Origin: Desulfobacca sp.
GTDB lineage: Bacteria > Desulfobacterota > Desulfobaccia > Desulfobaccales > Desulfobaccaceae
Direction: 5' to 3'
Assembly (NCBI GenBank): GCA_020725545.1
Contig: DYEV01000022.1
Span: 44,311-108,310, forward strand
Length of the DNA stretch: 64,000 nt
The position numbers and the translations under genes were made by a program. Below the pieces are notes generated by a model, which ran no database searches, was not told the origin of the DNA, and worked only from the letters and a program-made list of their open reading frames with translations. How positions within the stretch are numbered: the stretch's first letter is position 1; every line of letters starts with the position of its first letter. Shown here piece by piece: positions 25,272 to 33,760 of this stretch.

Positions 25272-26728
25272 ACCGCCCGGTCCGGGAAGCAAAAGACTCG
25301 ACTACCGTATTGGCCAAAGGGGCCGAGATTGAGCTGAGCATTGAGAAGCTGGCCTTCGGCGGCCAGGCCCTGGGGCGCTTTGGGGGTCTGGTGGTCTTTG
25401 TGGACCACGGCCTGCCGGGGCAGCGGTTGCGGGTGCGGCTCACCAAAAAAAAAGCGACGTATGCCGAAGCCACGGTGCTGGCAGTGTTGGACCAGTCGCC
25501 CCATTATGTGCCGCCTCGCTGCCGCCACTTCGGCCTGTGCGGCGGCTGCCGTTGGCAGGACCTGGCCTATGAGGCGCAACTGCAGTGGAAACAGCAGCAC
25601 GTGCGGGAGTGCCTGGCGCAATTGGCAGGCTTGCGGCCCGAAGACGTGGCTGCGGTGGCGCCGTCGCCGGAGCTCTGGTATTACCGCAACAAGATGGAGT
25701 TTACCTTTGCGCCCCGGCCCTGGCTGCCGGAAGCGGAACTGGCCGCGGGTGCTGATCCCGAGGCCCAGGGTGCGGCCCTGGGCCTGCATGTGCCCGGTTC
25801 TTTCCAGCGGGTCTTTGACGTGGCGGAATGCCATCTGCAGTCGCCGCAGACTGCCCCTATTGTGGGGGCGATCCGGCAGTTTGTGCGGGACAGCGGCCTG
25901 CCAGCCTATGACACGCGGCGGCATACGGGTTTTTGGCGGTTTGTAGTGCTGCGGGAGGGCAAGCGCACCGGCGAGCAGCTCCTCTGGCTGATTACCACGG
26001 CCCAGGGCGACCACCATGCCGTCGACCGCCTAGCCGCCAGGGTCAGGGAGGCCTTCCCATCGATAACCACCCTGGTGCATGGCGTGAGCGGCAAAAAAGC
26101 CCAGGTGGCCCAGGGAGAGAGCAGCCGGGTGTTGTGGGGGCCTGGTTATGTGGAGGAGGAGTTGTGCGGCCGGCGCTACCGCATTTCCCCGGCCTCCTTT
26201 TTCCAGACCAATACCATTGCGGCAGAGGCGCTTTATGAGGCGGTGGAGCGGCTGGCCGGCCTTACCGGTGCGGAAACGGTCTGGGACCTCTACTGCGGAG
26301 CCGGGAGCATCGCCCTGTCGTTGGCCGACCGAGCCCGGCGGGTGGTGGGCTTTGAGTTGGTGGAGGCGGCCATCCAGGACGCCTATATCAACGCCCGGCT
26401 GAACGGTGTGGACAACTGCCAGTTCATTGCTGGCGATCTCAAGGACTGCCTACGGCAGGCCATGAATTCCCCCCATTATGTCCGCCCTGACGTCATCATT
26501 ACCGACCCGCCGCGGGCGGGCATGCACCCGCAGGTCATCCAGGCCATCCTGGAGCTGGCGCCGCAAAGGATCATCGCCGTGTCGTGCAACCCGGCGACCC
26601 TGGCAAGGGATTTGGCGTTGCTGCAGCCGCAGTATGAGGTGCTCAGGGTGGCGCCCTTTGATCTCTTTCCCCATACGCCGCATATTGAGGGCGTGGTGCA
26701 GTTGGAAAGAAAAGCTGCTGTTCTTTAA
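25268..26728 (+). CDS. rlmD: 23S rRNA (uracil-C5) methyltransferase, RlmD/RumA type
   Basis: 486 residues; the GTG start overlaps the selA stop as GTGA. Residues 15-75 form a TRAM domain. The 4Fe-4S cluster motif is CRHFGLCGGCRW near 85-95, with a further Cys in VAECHL. The methyltransferase domain carries WDLYCGAGSIALSLA, ITDPPRAGMHP and the nucleophile motif VSCNPATLARDL. These define the TrmA/RumA family; the cluster argues for RlmC/RlmD rather than TrmA. The exact target uridine cannot be assigned. Confidence 0.88.
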   Translation: MNRPVREAKDSTTVLAKGAEIELSIEKLAFGGQALGRFGGLVVFVDHGLPGQRLRVRLTKKKATYAEATVLAVLDQSPHYVPPRCRHFGLCGGCRWQDLAYEAQLQWKQQHVRECLAQLAGLRPEDVAAVAPSPELWYYRNKMEFTFAPRPWLPEAELAAGADPEAQGAALGLHVPGSFQRVFDVAECHLQSPQTAPIVGAIRQFVRDSGLPAYDTRRHTGFWRFVVLREGKRTGEQLLWLITTAQGDHHAVDRLAARVREAFPSITTLVHGVSGKKAQVAQGESSRVLWGPGYVEEELCGRRYRISPASFFQTNTIAAEALYEAVERLAGLTGAETVWDLYCGAGSIALSLADRARRVVGFELVEAAIQDAYINARLNGVDNCQFIAGDLKDCLRQAMNSPHYVRPDVIITDPPRAGMHPQVIQAILELAPQRIIAVSCNPATLARDLALLQPQYEVLRVAPFDLFPHTPHIEGVVQLERKAAVL

Positions 26729-26867
26729 GGTCTGGGGGCCTGATCGGGGTTTGGCTGTCCTCTTTTAACGGGGGACCACCGTAGTCGTCGCTCGGGTTTT
26801 GGTTTTCATGACAGCGCGATTGTGTTAGAATGCACTTGGCCGAAGCTTGCGGCGGCAAATTTCTTGC

Positions 26868-28817
26868 ATGGTGTGGCCTGTGAAAAAGACGGTTCGATTT
26901 CTGCCCTATGATATTGCCATTGAAGTTGAGGAAGGCGCCAACCTGCTGGCGGCCGCCATGGAAGCCGGGGTGCATATCAATGCCTCGTGTGGTGGCGAGG
27001 GCGTCTGCGGCAAGTGTAAGATTATCCTGGAGAGCGGTGAGTTAGAGAGCCAGCGGGGGGCCAGTCAGAGTACGGAAGAATGGCATCTAGGATTTCGATT
27101 GGCCTGTCAATCTCAGGTGCTGTCCGACGTGGTGGTACGTATCCCGCCGGAGTCGCTCTTTGAAAAGAGGCTCATGCGCCAGAAGCCGCCGGCTGCCAAG
27201 CTGCGGCCCATGCCGTTTGACGTAGCGGAGCTGAAGGAGACGGGCCGCTATGATCCGGCCTTCCAGAAGAAATTCCTGGCCCTGCCGCCACCGACATTCA
27301 GCGACAATATGTGTGATCTGCGCCGCTTGCGGGAAGGTCTGAAAAAGCAGTATCGCCTGGACAATATTACGGTGGATTTCGCCCTGACCAAGACCCTGGC
27401 CGAGGCTATGCGGCAGCAGAATTTCCAAGTCACCGTCACCCTGGATTTTGCCCAACGCCGGTCCCGCAAACCGCGGCTGGTGCGGGTGGAACCGGGGGAC
27501 AGCACCAGCCAGCACTATGCCATCGCCATCGACATCGGCACGACCACGGTTTGGGGACAAATCATCGACCTGACCAATGGCACCATTGTTGATTCCTTGG
27601 GGGAATACAACGCCCAGATCAGCTATGGCGAGGATGTCATCAGCCGCATTATTTATGCCGGGAAACCCGGCGGCTTACAGCGGTTGCAAGAGGTGGTGGT
27701 GGCCACCATCAATTCGGTGATCCAGGCGCTCCTGAAGAAGTGCCAGCTGACGACGGATGATATTTCGCACCTGACCCTGGCGGCCAATACGACGATGACC
27801 CACCTTTTCCTGGGGGTTGATCCCAAATATATCCGCTTGGCGCCGTATGTGCCGACGTTGTGTTCGGTGCCGCCGGTGCGGGCCCGGGACCTGGGTCTGG
27901 CCGTGGCCGACCACGTCTACATCTATTGCCTGAGCTCAGTTTCCAGCTACGTGGGCGGCGATATCGTCTCGGGGGTCCTGGGTTCCGGCATGTATCAGGA
28001 AAACAAGCTGACGCTCTATATTGATATCGGCACCAACGGCGAGATTGTCGTGGGCAATAAAGATTGGATGGTCTGTGCGGCCTGCTCCGCGGGCCCGGCC
28101 TTTGAAGGGGGCGGCATCCGCTTCGGCATGCGGGCCAGCCGGGGGGCCATCGAAGACATCAGCATCAATCCGGAGACCGGTGAACCCATGCTCATGACCA
28201 TCGGCATGGCCAAACCCAAGGGCATCTGCGGCTCCGGCTTGATCAACATCCTGGCGGCCCTCATGGAAATCGGCTTCGTTGATCCGAAGGGCAAATTCCG
28301 GGATGATCTGGACATCCCGCACATCCGCCAGGGCGAGAGCGGCCGGGAATACATCCTGGCCACGGCCGCCAACACCCAGATCGATCAGGATATTGTGCTG
28401 AGCGAAGTGGATATCGACAACCTCATGCGGGCCAAAGGGGCCATGTATGCGGGGTATATCACGCTGCTGGAGAGTGTCGGCCTCTCCATCCTGGATCTGG
28501 AACAAATCATCCTGGCCGGGGCCTTCGGCAGCTTTATTAATATTGAAAACGCCATTACCATCGGCCTGCTGCCGGACCTGCCTCTGGAAAAATTCACCTA
28601 CGTGGGGAACGGCTCTCTGCTTGGGGCGACTATGGTGGCCTTCTCCCGGGACATGCTGGAAGAAGAGCGCCGGGTGGCGCAGATGATGACCAACTTCGAG
28701 CTTTCGGAGACCCCCAGTTTCATGGATCACTACATGGCGGCCCTGTTCCTGCCGCATACGAAAAGGGAGTATTTTCCGAACGTGTTGGCGCGGCTGGCGG
28801 GGTTTGGGAAAAGATGA
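26868..28817 (+). CDS. ASKHA/2Fe-2S reductive activator of corrinoid proteins (RACE/AcsV-like)
   Basis: About 649 residues from ATG at 26868; TTG at 26847 and GTG at 26880 are alternatives, and no start has a strong SD. Residues 1-90 are a plant-type 2Fe-2S ferredoxin (NASCGGEGVCGKCKI, later LACQSQ). A linker region follows to about 205. The C-terminal ASKHA ATPase has AIDIGTTTVWGQ, YIDIGTNGEIVVGN and CSAGPAFEGGGIRFG. Such proteins use ATP hydrolysis to reduce inactive Co(II) corrinoids to Co(I). Relatives act on the CO dehydrogenase/acetyl-CoA synthase corrinoid protein or on methyltransferases. With metF-metV nearby, a Wood-Ljungdahl role is likely but unproven. A remnant of a second copy lies 187 nt downstream. 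Confidence 0.9.
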   Translation: MVWPVKKTVRFLPYDIAIEVEEGANLLAAAMEAGVHINASCGGEGVCGKCKIILESGELESQRGASQSTEEWHLGFRLACQSQVLSDVVVRIPPESLFEKRLMRQKPPAAKLRPMPFDVAELKETGRYDPAFQKKFLALPPPTFSDNMCDLRRLREGLKKQYRLDNITVDFALTKTLAEAMRQQNFQVTVTLDFAQRRSRKPRLVRVEPGDSTSQHYAIAIDIGTTTVWGQIIDLTNGTIVDSLGEYNAQISYGEDVISRIIYAGKPGGLQRLQEVVVATINSVIQALLKKCQLTTDDISHLTLAANTTMTHLFLGVDPKYIRLAPYVPTLCSVPPVRARDLGLAVADHVYIYCLSSVSSYVGGDIVSGVLGSGMYQENKLTLYIDIGTNGEIVVGNKDWMVCAACSAGPAFEGGGIRFGMRASRGAIEDISINPETGEPMLMTIGMAKPKGICGSGLINILAALMEIGFVDPKGKFRDDLDIPHIRQGESGREYILATAANTQIDQDIVLSEVDIDNLMRAKGAMYAGYITLLESVGLSILDLEQIILAGAFGSFINIENAITIGLLPDLPLEKFTYVGNGSLLGATMVAFSRDMLEEERRVAQMMTNFELSETPSFMDHYMAALFLPHTKREYFPNVLARLAGFGKR

Positions 28818-29004
28818 CCGTTTAATCGATGAATAATATGTTATTCCTACCAGTTTCAGTCTGTTGGGATAACTAAACTCCCTCCCCCAACCCTTTAGAG
28901 GAGGTGAGGGAGGCCCGGCGCCAAGGGGATGTGGCAACCGCCGCCCACCATGCCCCCATTTCTTGTTTGACTCCCTTGGCGGTTTAACCTGTCATCATCT
29001 GCAA
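28818..29004. other. Intergenic region between activator gene and its remnant
   Basis: No gene is seen. It contains a short imperfect hairpin with CTCCCTCCCCCAACCC near 28880 and GAGGTGAGGGAGG near 28900, similar to that at 10541. It could serve as an untidy terminator for the activator gene. Confidence 0.35.
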
Positions 29005-29099
29005 CGACCACTTGATGGACAGCCCTACTCCTGCCGCAGACGAAAAAGGAGTATTACCCTACGGTGATGGAGCGGTTGGCGGGGTTTGAGAAGAAATGA
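29005..29099 (+). pseudogene. Remnant of the 3' end of a second RACE-type activator gene
   Basis: The last 20 codons before TGA at 29097 read TKKEYYPTVMERLAGFEKK. They align end to end with TKREYFPNVLARLAGFGKR, the true C-terminus of the intact gene at 28817. Similarity continues upstream for about 35 nt (GACCACTTGATGG... against GATCACTACATGG...) with one extra base, then stops. Divergence is too high for a recent tandem slip. It is best read as the stub of a former paralogue, removed when the adjacent restriction-modification DNA entered. Confidence 0.75.
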
Positions 29100-29132
29100 G
29101 ATCATGGGACTTATATCATATCGCTAAAAATA

Positions 29133-29714
29133 ATGGCCATAAATTTACTTCCGGAAATTATTCGAGATAACTACGAAATTTATGAATGGAAGCATGCCAG
29201 TGCCATTTTTCAGGGAGATTTTCCTTCTGAATACCAGGATATTATAGATTTATTAACAGACTTTAGGTTAAAAAAGAGTTGGATTACAAATCCGGGGGGA
29301 AGGAAACCAAAAGTTTCTGAATTTAATGATAACTATTTATATAGAAGAGGCTGGCGGGAAAAAAATTTCAAGACTCAAGTTGTTATCGATCAATCAATCA
29401 TAGAATCACCTACTCATAAAGTTGATTGTTATAAAAACAGAGTAGCTTTAGAGATAGAATAGAATAATAAAGATCCTTTTTTTGACCGTGATCTCAATAA
29501 TTTTAGGTTGTTATTCGACCTTCGTGCTATAAGTGTAGGCATTATTATTACCAGATGTGATGAATTACAAATTATTTTCAACGAATTAAGCCTAGGCGCC
29601 TCGTTCGGAGCTTCTACGACTCATGTAAGCAAATTACTGCCGAAAATTGAGGGAGGGGGTGGCGGGGGCTGTCCAATTTTGGTTTTTGGTATTTCCCGTT
29701 CCCTCTTCGAATAG
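29133..29714 (+). pseudogene. BglII-family restriction endonuclease gene with in-frame TAG
   Basis: Two ORFs (29133-29462 and 29463-29714) form one continuous frame separated only by TAG at 29460-29462. Restoring it gives about 193 codons. The break lies in ALEIE[stop]NNKDPFFDRDL, where relatives as I recall them have Trp, so TGG to TAG is the likely change. The E-x-E...K pattern there is the metal-binding catalytic site of the PD-(D/E)XK fold. Downstream STTHVSKLLPKIEGGGGGGC is a strong marker of the BglII-like family. The DNA is clearly more AT-rich than its neighbours, suggesting acquisition. An N6-adenine methylase gene starts 12 nt after the stop. Confidence 0.78.
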
Positions 29715-29725
29715 GAAGCATCATC

Positions 29726-30376
29726 ATGACTTCAGTCGCTGAAGATCTTCTGAACGCGGTCGGCGATAAAAAATTTGCCACTGTCTTGGCCGATCCCCCC
29801 TGGCAGTTTACCAACCGCACTGGCAAAATGGCCCCGGAACATAAGCGGCTGCGGCGTTATTCGACCATGGAGCTGCAAGAGATTAAAAATCTACCGGTGT
29901 CGACGGTTCTGGCAGACACCGGGCATCTTTATCTTTGGGTGCCTAACGCCCTCTTAGCGGAGGGGTTGGAGGTCTTGGTCGCCTGGGAGTTTACCTACAA
30001 AACGAATATCATCTGGTATAAGATCCGCAAAGACGGCGGCCCGGACCGCCAAGGTGTGGGGTTTTATTTCCGCAATGTTACCGAAATGCTTCTTTTCGGC
30101 GTCAAGGGTAGGAATGCTCGCACCTTGGCGCCGGGGCGCAGCCAGGAGAATATCATCATCCCCCCGAAGCGGGAGCACAGCCGCAAGCCGGATGCGCAGT
30201 TCTGGTTAATCGAAGCCTGCAGTCCCGGACCGTATATTGAACTTTTTGCCCGGGGGACGCGGCCGGGTTGGTTTGCCTGGGGGAACCAATCCCAGGAATA
30301 TGCCCCGGATTGGCCGACCTATGCCAATAATTCGCAGGCTGAGCTTGCTTCTTTGAAGCAACTGAAGCTTATTTGA
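29726..30376 (+). CDS. MT-A70 family DNA N6-adenine methyltransferase
   Basis: 216 residues. The catalytic motif is VLADPPWQF near residue 22, with HLYLWVPN, NIIWYK and the C-terminal RGTRPGWFAWGNQ typical of MT-A70 enzymes. It would methylate adenine in the site cut by the adjacent BglII-like endonuclease. With the endonuclease broken, it is now an orphan that may still modify the genome. No frameshift or stop is seen, so it seems maintained. The recognition site cannot be read from sequence; GATC-containing sites are usual for BglII relatives. Confidence 0.9.
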   Translation: MTSVAEDLLNAVGDKKFATVLADPPWQFTNRTGKMAPEHKRLRRYSTMELQEIKNLPVSTVLADTGHLYLWVPNALLAEGLEVLVAWEFTYKTNIIWYKIRKDGGPDRQGVGFYFRNVTEMLLFGVKGRNARTLAPGRSQENIIIPPKREHSRKPDAQFWLIEACSPGPYIELFARGTRPGWFAWGNQSQEYAPDWPTYANNSQAELASLKQLKLI

Positions 30377-30415
30377 AGTTTTCCTCCAGCCCAGCAAAAA
30401 TATCCTGGAGAACCT

Positions 30416-30753
30416 TTGAAACCTTATCTCTCCGATGATCCTCTTGAATTCATCCGCAACTGTGTCAGGCAAAGGAAAAACTTATGGGCCTATCATGTGA
30501 ATATGCGTCTGGAAGGTCGTTTTATTTCCAGACTGGCCATCTTAGAATCCTTTGGGACATGTGATATTTAGAGCAATATCCATAAGATAAATATCTTCCC
30601 GGCTATCTCATTTATTCAAGATACCAGGAAGAGAGCTTCCATATCCTTATCGCTGTGGATATTAAGGAAGCGAATGTCAGGATTATCACTGCTTATCGTC
30701 CCAGTCATGAGGAGTGGGATGAACTTGGGCGGACAAGGAGGCAGAGACCGTGA
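30416..30753 (+). pseudogene. DUF4258-type gene (toxin-like partner), frameshifted and nonsense-mutated
   Basis: A probable TTG start at 30416 follows GGAGAACC. Frame 1 encodes DDPLEFIRNCVRQRKNLWAY and HVNMRLEGRFISRLAILES, then runs into TAG near 30570. Shifting frame by one base continues with YLEQYP, an in-frame TAA, then DKYLPGYLIYSRYQEESF, HILIAVDIKEANVRIITAY and RPSHEEW, ending at TGA 30751. The joined product is a full DUF4258 protein, a family often paired with YgiT/MqsA-like antitoxins. Two separate lesions show it is dead. The stop overlaps the next gene's GTG start. Confidence 0.75.
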
Positions 30754-30971
30754 GATGTACGGTTTGCGGGTCAACAGTAAAACCCTTGGTGACCGACTTG
30801 CCATTTAAGGTAAGTGAAACAACTGTTGTGATCTTAAAAAGCTTGCCGGTCTGGCAGTGTGACAATTGTAGTGAATATGTGCTTGACGATGCAGCCATGA
30901 GCCGTGTGGAAGATATCTTACGGCGGGTAAACGCTGCAGCGGAATTGGAGATCATCCGCTTTGCGGCTTAA
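30750..30971 (+). CDS. YgiT-type zinc-finger protein (antitoxin-like)
   Basis: 73 residues; GTG at 30750 overlaps the stop of the broken DUF4258 gene (GTGA), so the pair was translationally coupled. The N-terminus has CTVCGST and WQCDNCSEYVL, two CxxC knuckles that bind zinc as in MqsA/YgiT. The C-terminal half is a short helix; the helix-turn-helix domain of full MqsA is missing, as in other short YgiT proteins. It survives although its presumed partner is inactivated. Confidence 0.8.
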   Translation: MRCTVCGSTVKPLVTDLPFKVSETTVVILKSLPVWQCDNCSEYVLDDAAMSRVEDILRRVNAAAELEIIRFAA

Positions 30972-31013
30972 TCGAAAAAACATCGTCTGGAGTTTACTAA
31001 GAAAAGGAATGAC

Positions 31014-31949
31014 GTGAAACCACACCTGCGCATCGGCACCCGGGGGAGCGCTTTGGCCTTGGCCCAGGCAACTCTGGTGCAACAACAGCTTCAAGAGCGA
31101 TACCCCGGGATCAGCGTGGACCTGGAAATCATCAAGACTACGGGCGACAAGATCCAGGACGTGCCTTTGGCCAAGATCGGCGGCAAGGGGCTGTTTACCA
31201 AAGAGATTGAGCTGGCCATCCTGGCCGGCGAGGTGGACCTGGGGGTGCACAGTATGAAGGACGTGCCCACCGAGGTGCCCGAAGGTTTGGTCATCGGCAT
31301 CACCACGGTTCGGGAGGACCCCCGGGACGCGTTTATCTCCAGGAAATATCAGGCGTTGGAGGAAGTGCCGCCTGGCGGCCGCATCGGCACCGGCAGTCTG
31401 CGCCGGCGGGCCCAGCTCCTGAACCGGTGCCCTGATCTGGAAATCGTGCCCCTGCGGGGCAACGTGGATACGCGGCTGCGCAAGCTGGTGGAAGAGAATC
31501 TGGATGCCGTTATCCTGGCCACTGCGGGGTTGCGGCGGTTGGGGCGGGCTGGGGAAATCACCGCCATCCTGCCGCCGGCGATCATGTTGCCGGCCATCGG
31601 GCAGGGGGCCTTGGGTCTGGAGTTTCGCCAGGACGACACCGAGACCCGGGAAATCCTGGCATTTTTGGACGATCCGGCCACCCGGGTGGCGGTGGCTGCG
31701 GAACGGGCCTTTTTAGCCCGGCTGGAGGGCGGCTGTCAGGTGCCCATTGCCGCGTATGGGGAGCTGCACGGAGATACCGTGCTCCTGGACGGCCTGATCG
31801 GCGATCTTACCGGCAGGCGCATCTTTCGGGAGCAGATTGCCGGTCCCCCGGAAGACGCAATTGTGCTGGGACAGCGGCTGGCGGAAAGGTTATTAGGCCA
31901 GGGCGGCGCCCAGATCTTGTCCGAAGTGTACGGCCGCTCTTTTTTTTAA
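31014..31949 (+). CDS. hemC: Porphobilinogen deaminase (hydroxymethylbilane synthase)
   Basis: 311 residues, GTG start at 31014 after AAGGAATGAC. It polymerises four porphobilinogens to hydroxymethylbilane for heme, siroheme and corrinoid synthesis. Seen are LRIGTRGSALALAQA, GGKGLFTKEIE, VHSMKDVPTE, GTGSLRRRAQL and the dipyrromethane cofactor cysteine in LEGGCQVPIAAYG. It stands apart from other hem genes here and follows the accessory island directly. Confidence 0.97.
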   Translation: MKPHLRIGTRGSALALAQATLVQQQLQERYPGISVDLEIIKTTGDKIQDVPLAKIGGKGLFTKEIELAILAGEVDLGVHSMKDVPTEVPEGLVIGITTVREDPRDAFISRKYQALEEVPPGGRIGTGSLRRRAQLLNRCPDLEIVPLRGNVDTRLRKLVEENLDAVILATAGLRRLGRAGEITAILPPAIMLPAIGQGALGLEFRQDDTETREILAFLDDPATRVAVAAERAFLARLEGGCQVPIAAYGELHGDTVLLDGLIGDLTGRRIFREQIAGPPEDAIVLGQRLAERLLGQGGAQILSEVYGRSFF

Positions 31950-32162
31950 TGGGGAGGCGGAGCTGCCAGCCGCGCCGCAGCCGCAATTGCAAACATGTCA
32001 GCCTGTCTGTTACTCTCGGAGATTGTAGTATCAGCGCTAAGAAAGGGGCACCTGGCCAAAACATCCTCCCCCAATCCCAGCTCTGCTTTTTGGCTGCGGC
32101 ACAAGGCAAGGTAAGGGTTTTCCCCTCACTGAAGAAAATGACCAGGGTTTGGCAACGGCCTA
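31950..32162. other. Convergent intergenic region, nothing identified
   Basis: 213 nt between the ends of hemC and the PIMT-like gene. I see no gene, repeat or clear terminator. Confidence 0.4.
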
Positions 32163-32888
32163 TTAGGGCGCAGGTTTTCTCGGCTTTACCAGAGGCACAA
32201 AGGCCACCGGGGTGATGACCTCTTCCTTGAAAGTTGGGCCCTGTTTGGTGAGGCGCAATAGGTATTGGGGGCCCAACATCGGTCCCACCGGAATGACCAG
32301 GCGGCCGCCGTCTTTGAGCTGCTCTTTCAGGGCCGGGGGGACCTCGGGGGCGGCAGCCGTTACCAGAATGGCATCAAAAGGGGCATGCTCCGGCCAGCCC
32401 TGGTACCCGTCCCCGGTTTTTACCGTCACCTGGGAGTAGCCCAGCCGGGCCAACCGATCCGCAGCGGCCTGAGCCAACTCCGGGACCAGTTCAATAGTGT
32501 ATACCTGGTCGGTCAGCTGCGCCAGGATGGCGGCCTGATACCCCGAACCGGTGCCCACTTCCAGAACCCGCTGGCCGGGCCGGATCAGGGCCGCCTGGGT
32601 CATCAAGGCGACGATATACGGTTGCGAAATGGTGGCCCCGTGGCCGATGGGCAGGGGTGTATCATCATAGGCCTGGCTCTCGAGCTCCACCGGTACGAAG
32701 CGGTGTCGCTCTACCGCCGCCATGGCCGCCAAAACCTGGGCATCGGTGATGTCCCGCCCTTTGAGATCCCGATCCACCATGCGCCGCCGAGCCTCAGCAT
32801 ACCGGTCGGCCTCAGCTCCAGCCAGGACCACGCCCGCCGCCAGAAGCAACCCCAACCAGACCCCGAGCCAACACCACGCTGCCTTCAT
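32163..32888 (-). CDS. pcm: Protein-L-isoaspartate O-methyltransferase with a signal peptide
   Basis: 241 residues; ATG at 32888 has an excellent SD (AAGGAGGTGG). The first 26 residues (WLGVWLGLLLAAGVVLAGA) are a typical export signal not present in E. coli Pcm. The enzyme core has RHRFVPVE, HGATISQPYIVA, VLEVGTGSGYQAA (SAM site) and FDAILVTAAAPEVP. It repairs isoaspartyl residues using SAM. SAM is not expected outside the cytoplasm, so export would be puzzling. An internal start at the Met of RRRMVDRDL could give a cytosolic form. It lies 15 nt after rpe on the same strand. Confidence 0.87.
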   Translation of the reverse strand: MKAAWCWLGVWLGLLLAAGVVLAGAEADRYAEARRRMVDRDLKGRDITDAQVLAAMAAVERHRFVPVELESQAYDDTPLPIGHGATISQPYIVALMTQAALIRPGQRVLEVGTGSGYQAAILAQLTDQVYTIELVPELAQAAADRLARLGYSQVTVKTGDGYQGWPEHAPFDAILVTAAAPEVPPALKEQLKDGGRLVIPVGPMLGPQYLLRLTKQGPTFKEEVITPVAFVPLVKPRKPAP

Positions 32889-32903
32889 ACACCACCTCCT
32901 TGG

Positions 32904-33590
32904 TCATTCGGTATCCTGAGACGCTTCCTGTAAGGCCGCAGCGATGCGGGCCCGCAACGCCGCGATGGTGGCCGCGTAGTTTGCGGTCCCAAAGATGGCA
33001 CTGCCGGCCACAAAGATTTCGGCCCCGGCTTGAGCCAAATCGCCGATCGTCTCCAGATTGACGCCGCCGTCCACGGCAATCCGCACCGGACAGCCCGCCT
33101 CCGCCACCATCTGCCGCACCTTCTGCACCTTGGCAAGCATCGCCGGGATAAAGCTCTGGCCGCCGAAGCCCGGATTGACCGTCATAATTAGGACCATATC
33201 CGCTTCGGCGAGGACATAGGCGATGGCCTCCGGCGGCGTCGATGGATTCAAGACCACGCCGGCCTGACAACCCAACCGCCGGATTTCCGAGAGGGTGCGG
33301 TGCAGATGCGGTGAAGTCTCCACGTGCACGGCAATGAGATTGGCCCCGGCCTGGGCAAAATCCTCCAGATACCGCTCCGGTTGGGTAATCATCAGGTGGA
33401 CATCGAAGGGCACCGCCGTCAACGGCCGCAGCGCCGCAATGACCGGCGGGCCGATGGTAATGTTGGGGACAAAATGCCCGTCCATAACGTCCAGGTGCAG
33501 CCAGTCGGCGCCGGCCGCAACCACAGCAGCAATCTCTTCCCCCAGACGGTCAAAATCTGCGGAAAGGAGGGAAGGAGCGATGATAGCCAT
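32904..33590 (-). CDS. rpe: Ribulose-phosphate 3-epimerase
   Basis: 228-residue TIM barrel interconverting ribulose 5-phosphate and xylulose 5-phosphate. Seen are IAPSLLSADFDRLGEE, WLHLDVMDGHFVPNITIGP, DVHLMI, VLIMTVNPGFGGQSF and IAVDGGVN, the metal and phosphate sites. Length is normal. It forms a two-gene unit with the PIMT-like gene. Confidence 0.97.
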   Translation of the reverse strand: MAIIAPSLLSADFDRLGEEIAAVVAAGADWLHLDVMDGHFVPNITIGPPVIAALRPLTAVPFDVHLMITQPERYLEDFAQAGANLIAVHVETSPHLHRTLSEIRRLGCQAGVVLNPSTPPEAIAYVLAEADMVLIMTVNPGFGGQSFIPAMLAKVQKVRQMVAEAGCPVRIAVDGGVNLETIGDLAQAGAEIFVAGSAIFGTANYAATIAALRARIAAALQEASQDTE

Positions 33591-33760
33591 GCCTGTGCTC
33601 CAAAAAGTTCGGTTTTTCGTTCCGGCGGCGAGATAACCCCATAAATCCTGGCAGGTCAGCCAGCCAAAACGGTTCTGCCTAACATCTAGCCGCCTTCATC
33701 ATATCAAGGCGGTTGCCGCGGGAAAACCAAAAAATCCGGGCAGCGGCCAGAGCCGCACAG

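Noticed and set aside
29460..29462. TAG in the endonuclease gene as pyrrolysine
   Set aside because: No pyl genes are in view, and Trp (TGG) is expected at this place in the family motif, so a nonsense mutation is simpler.
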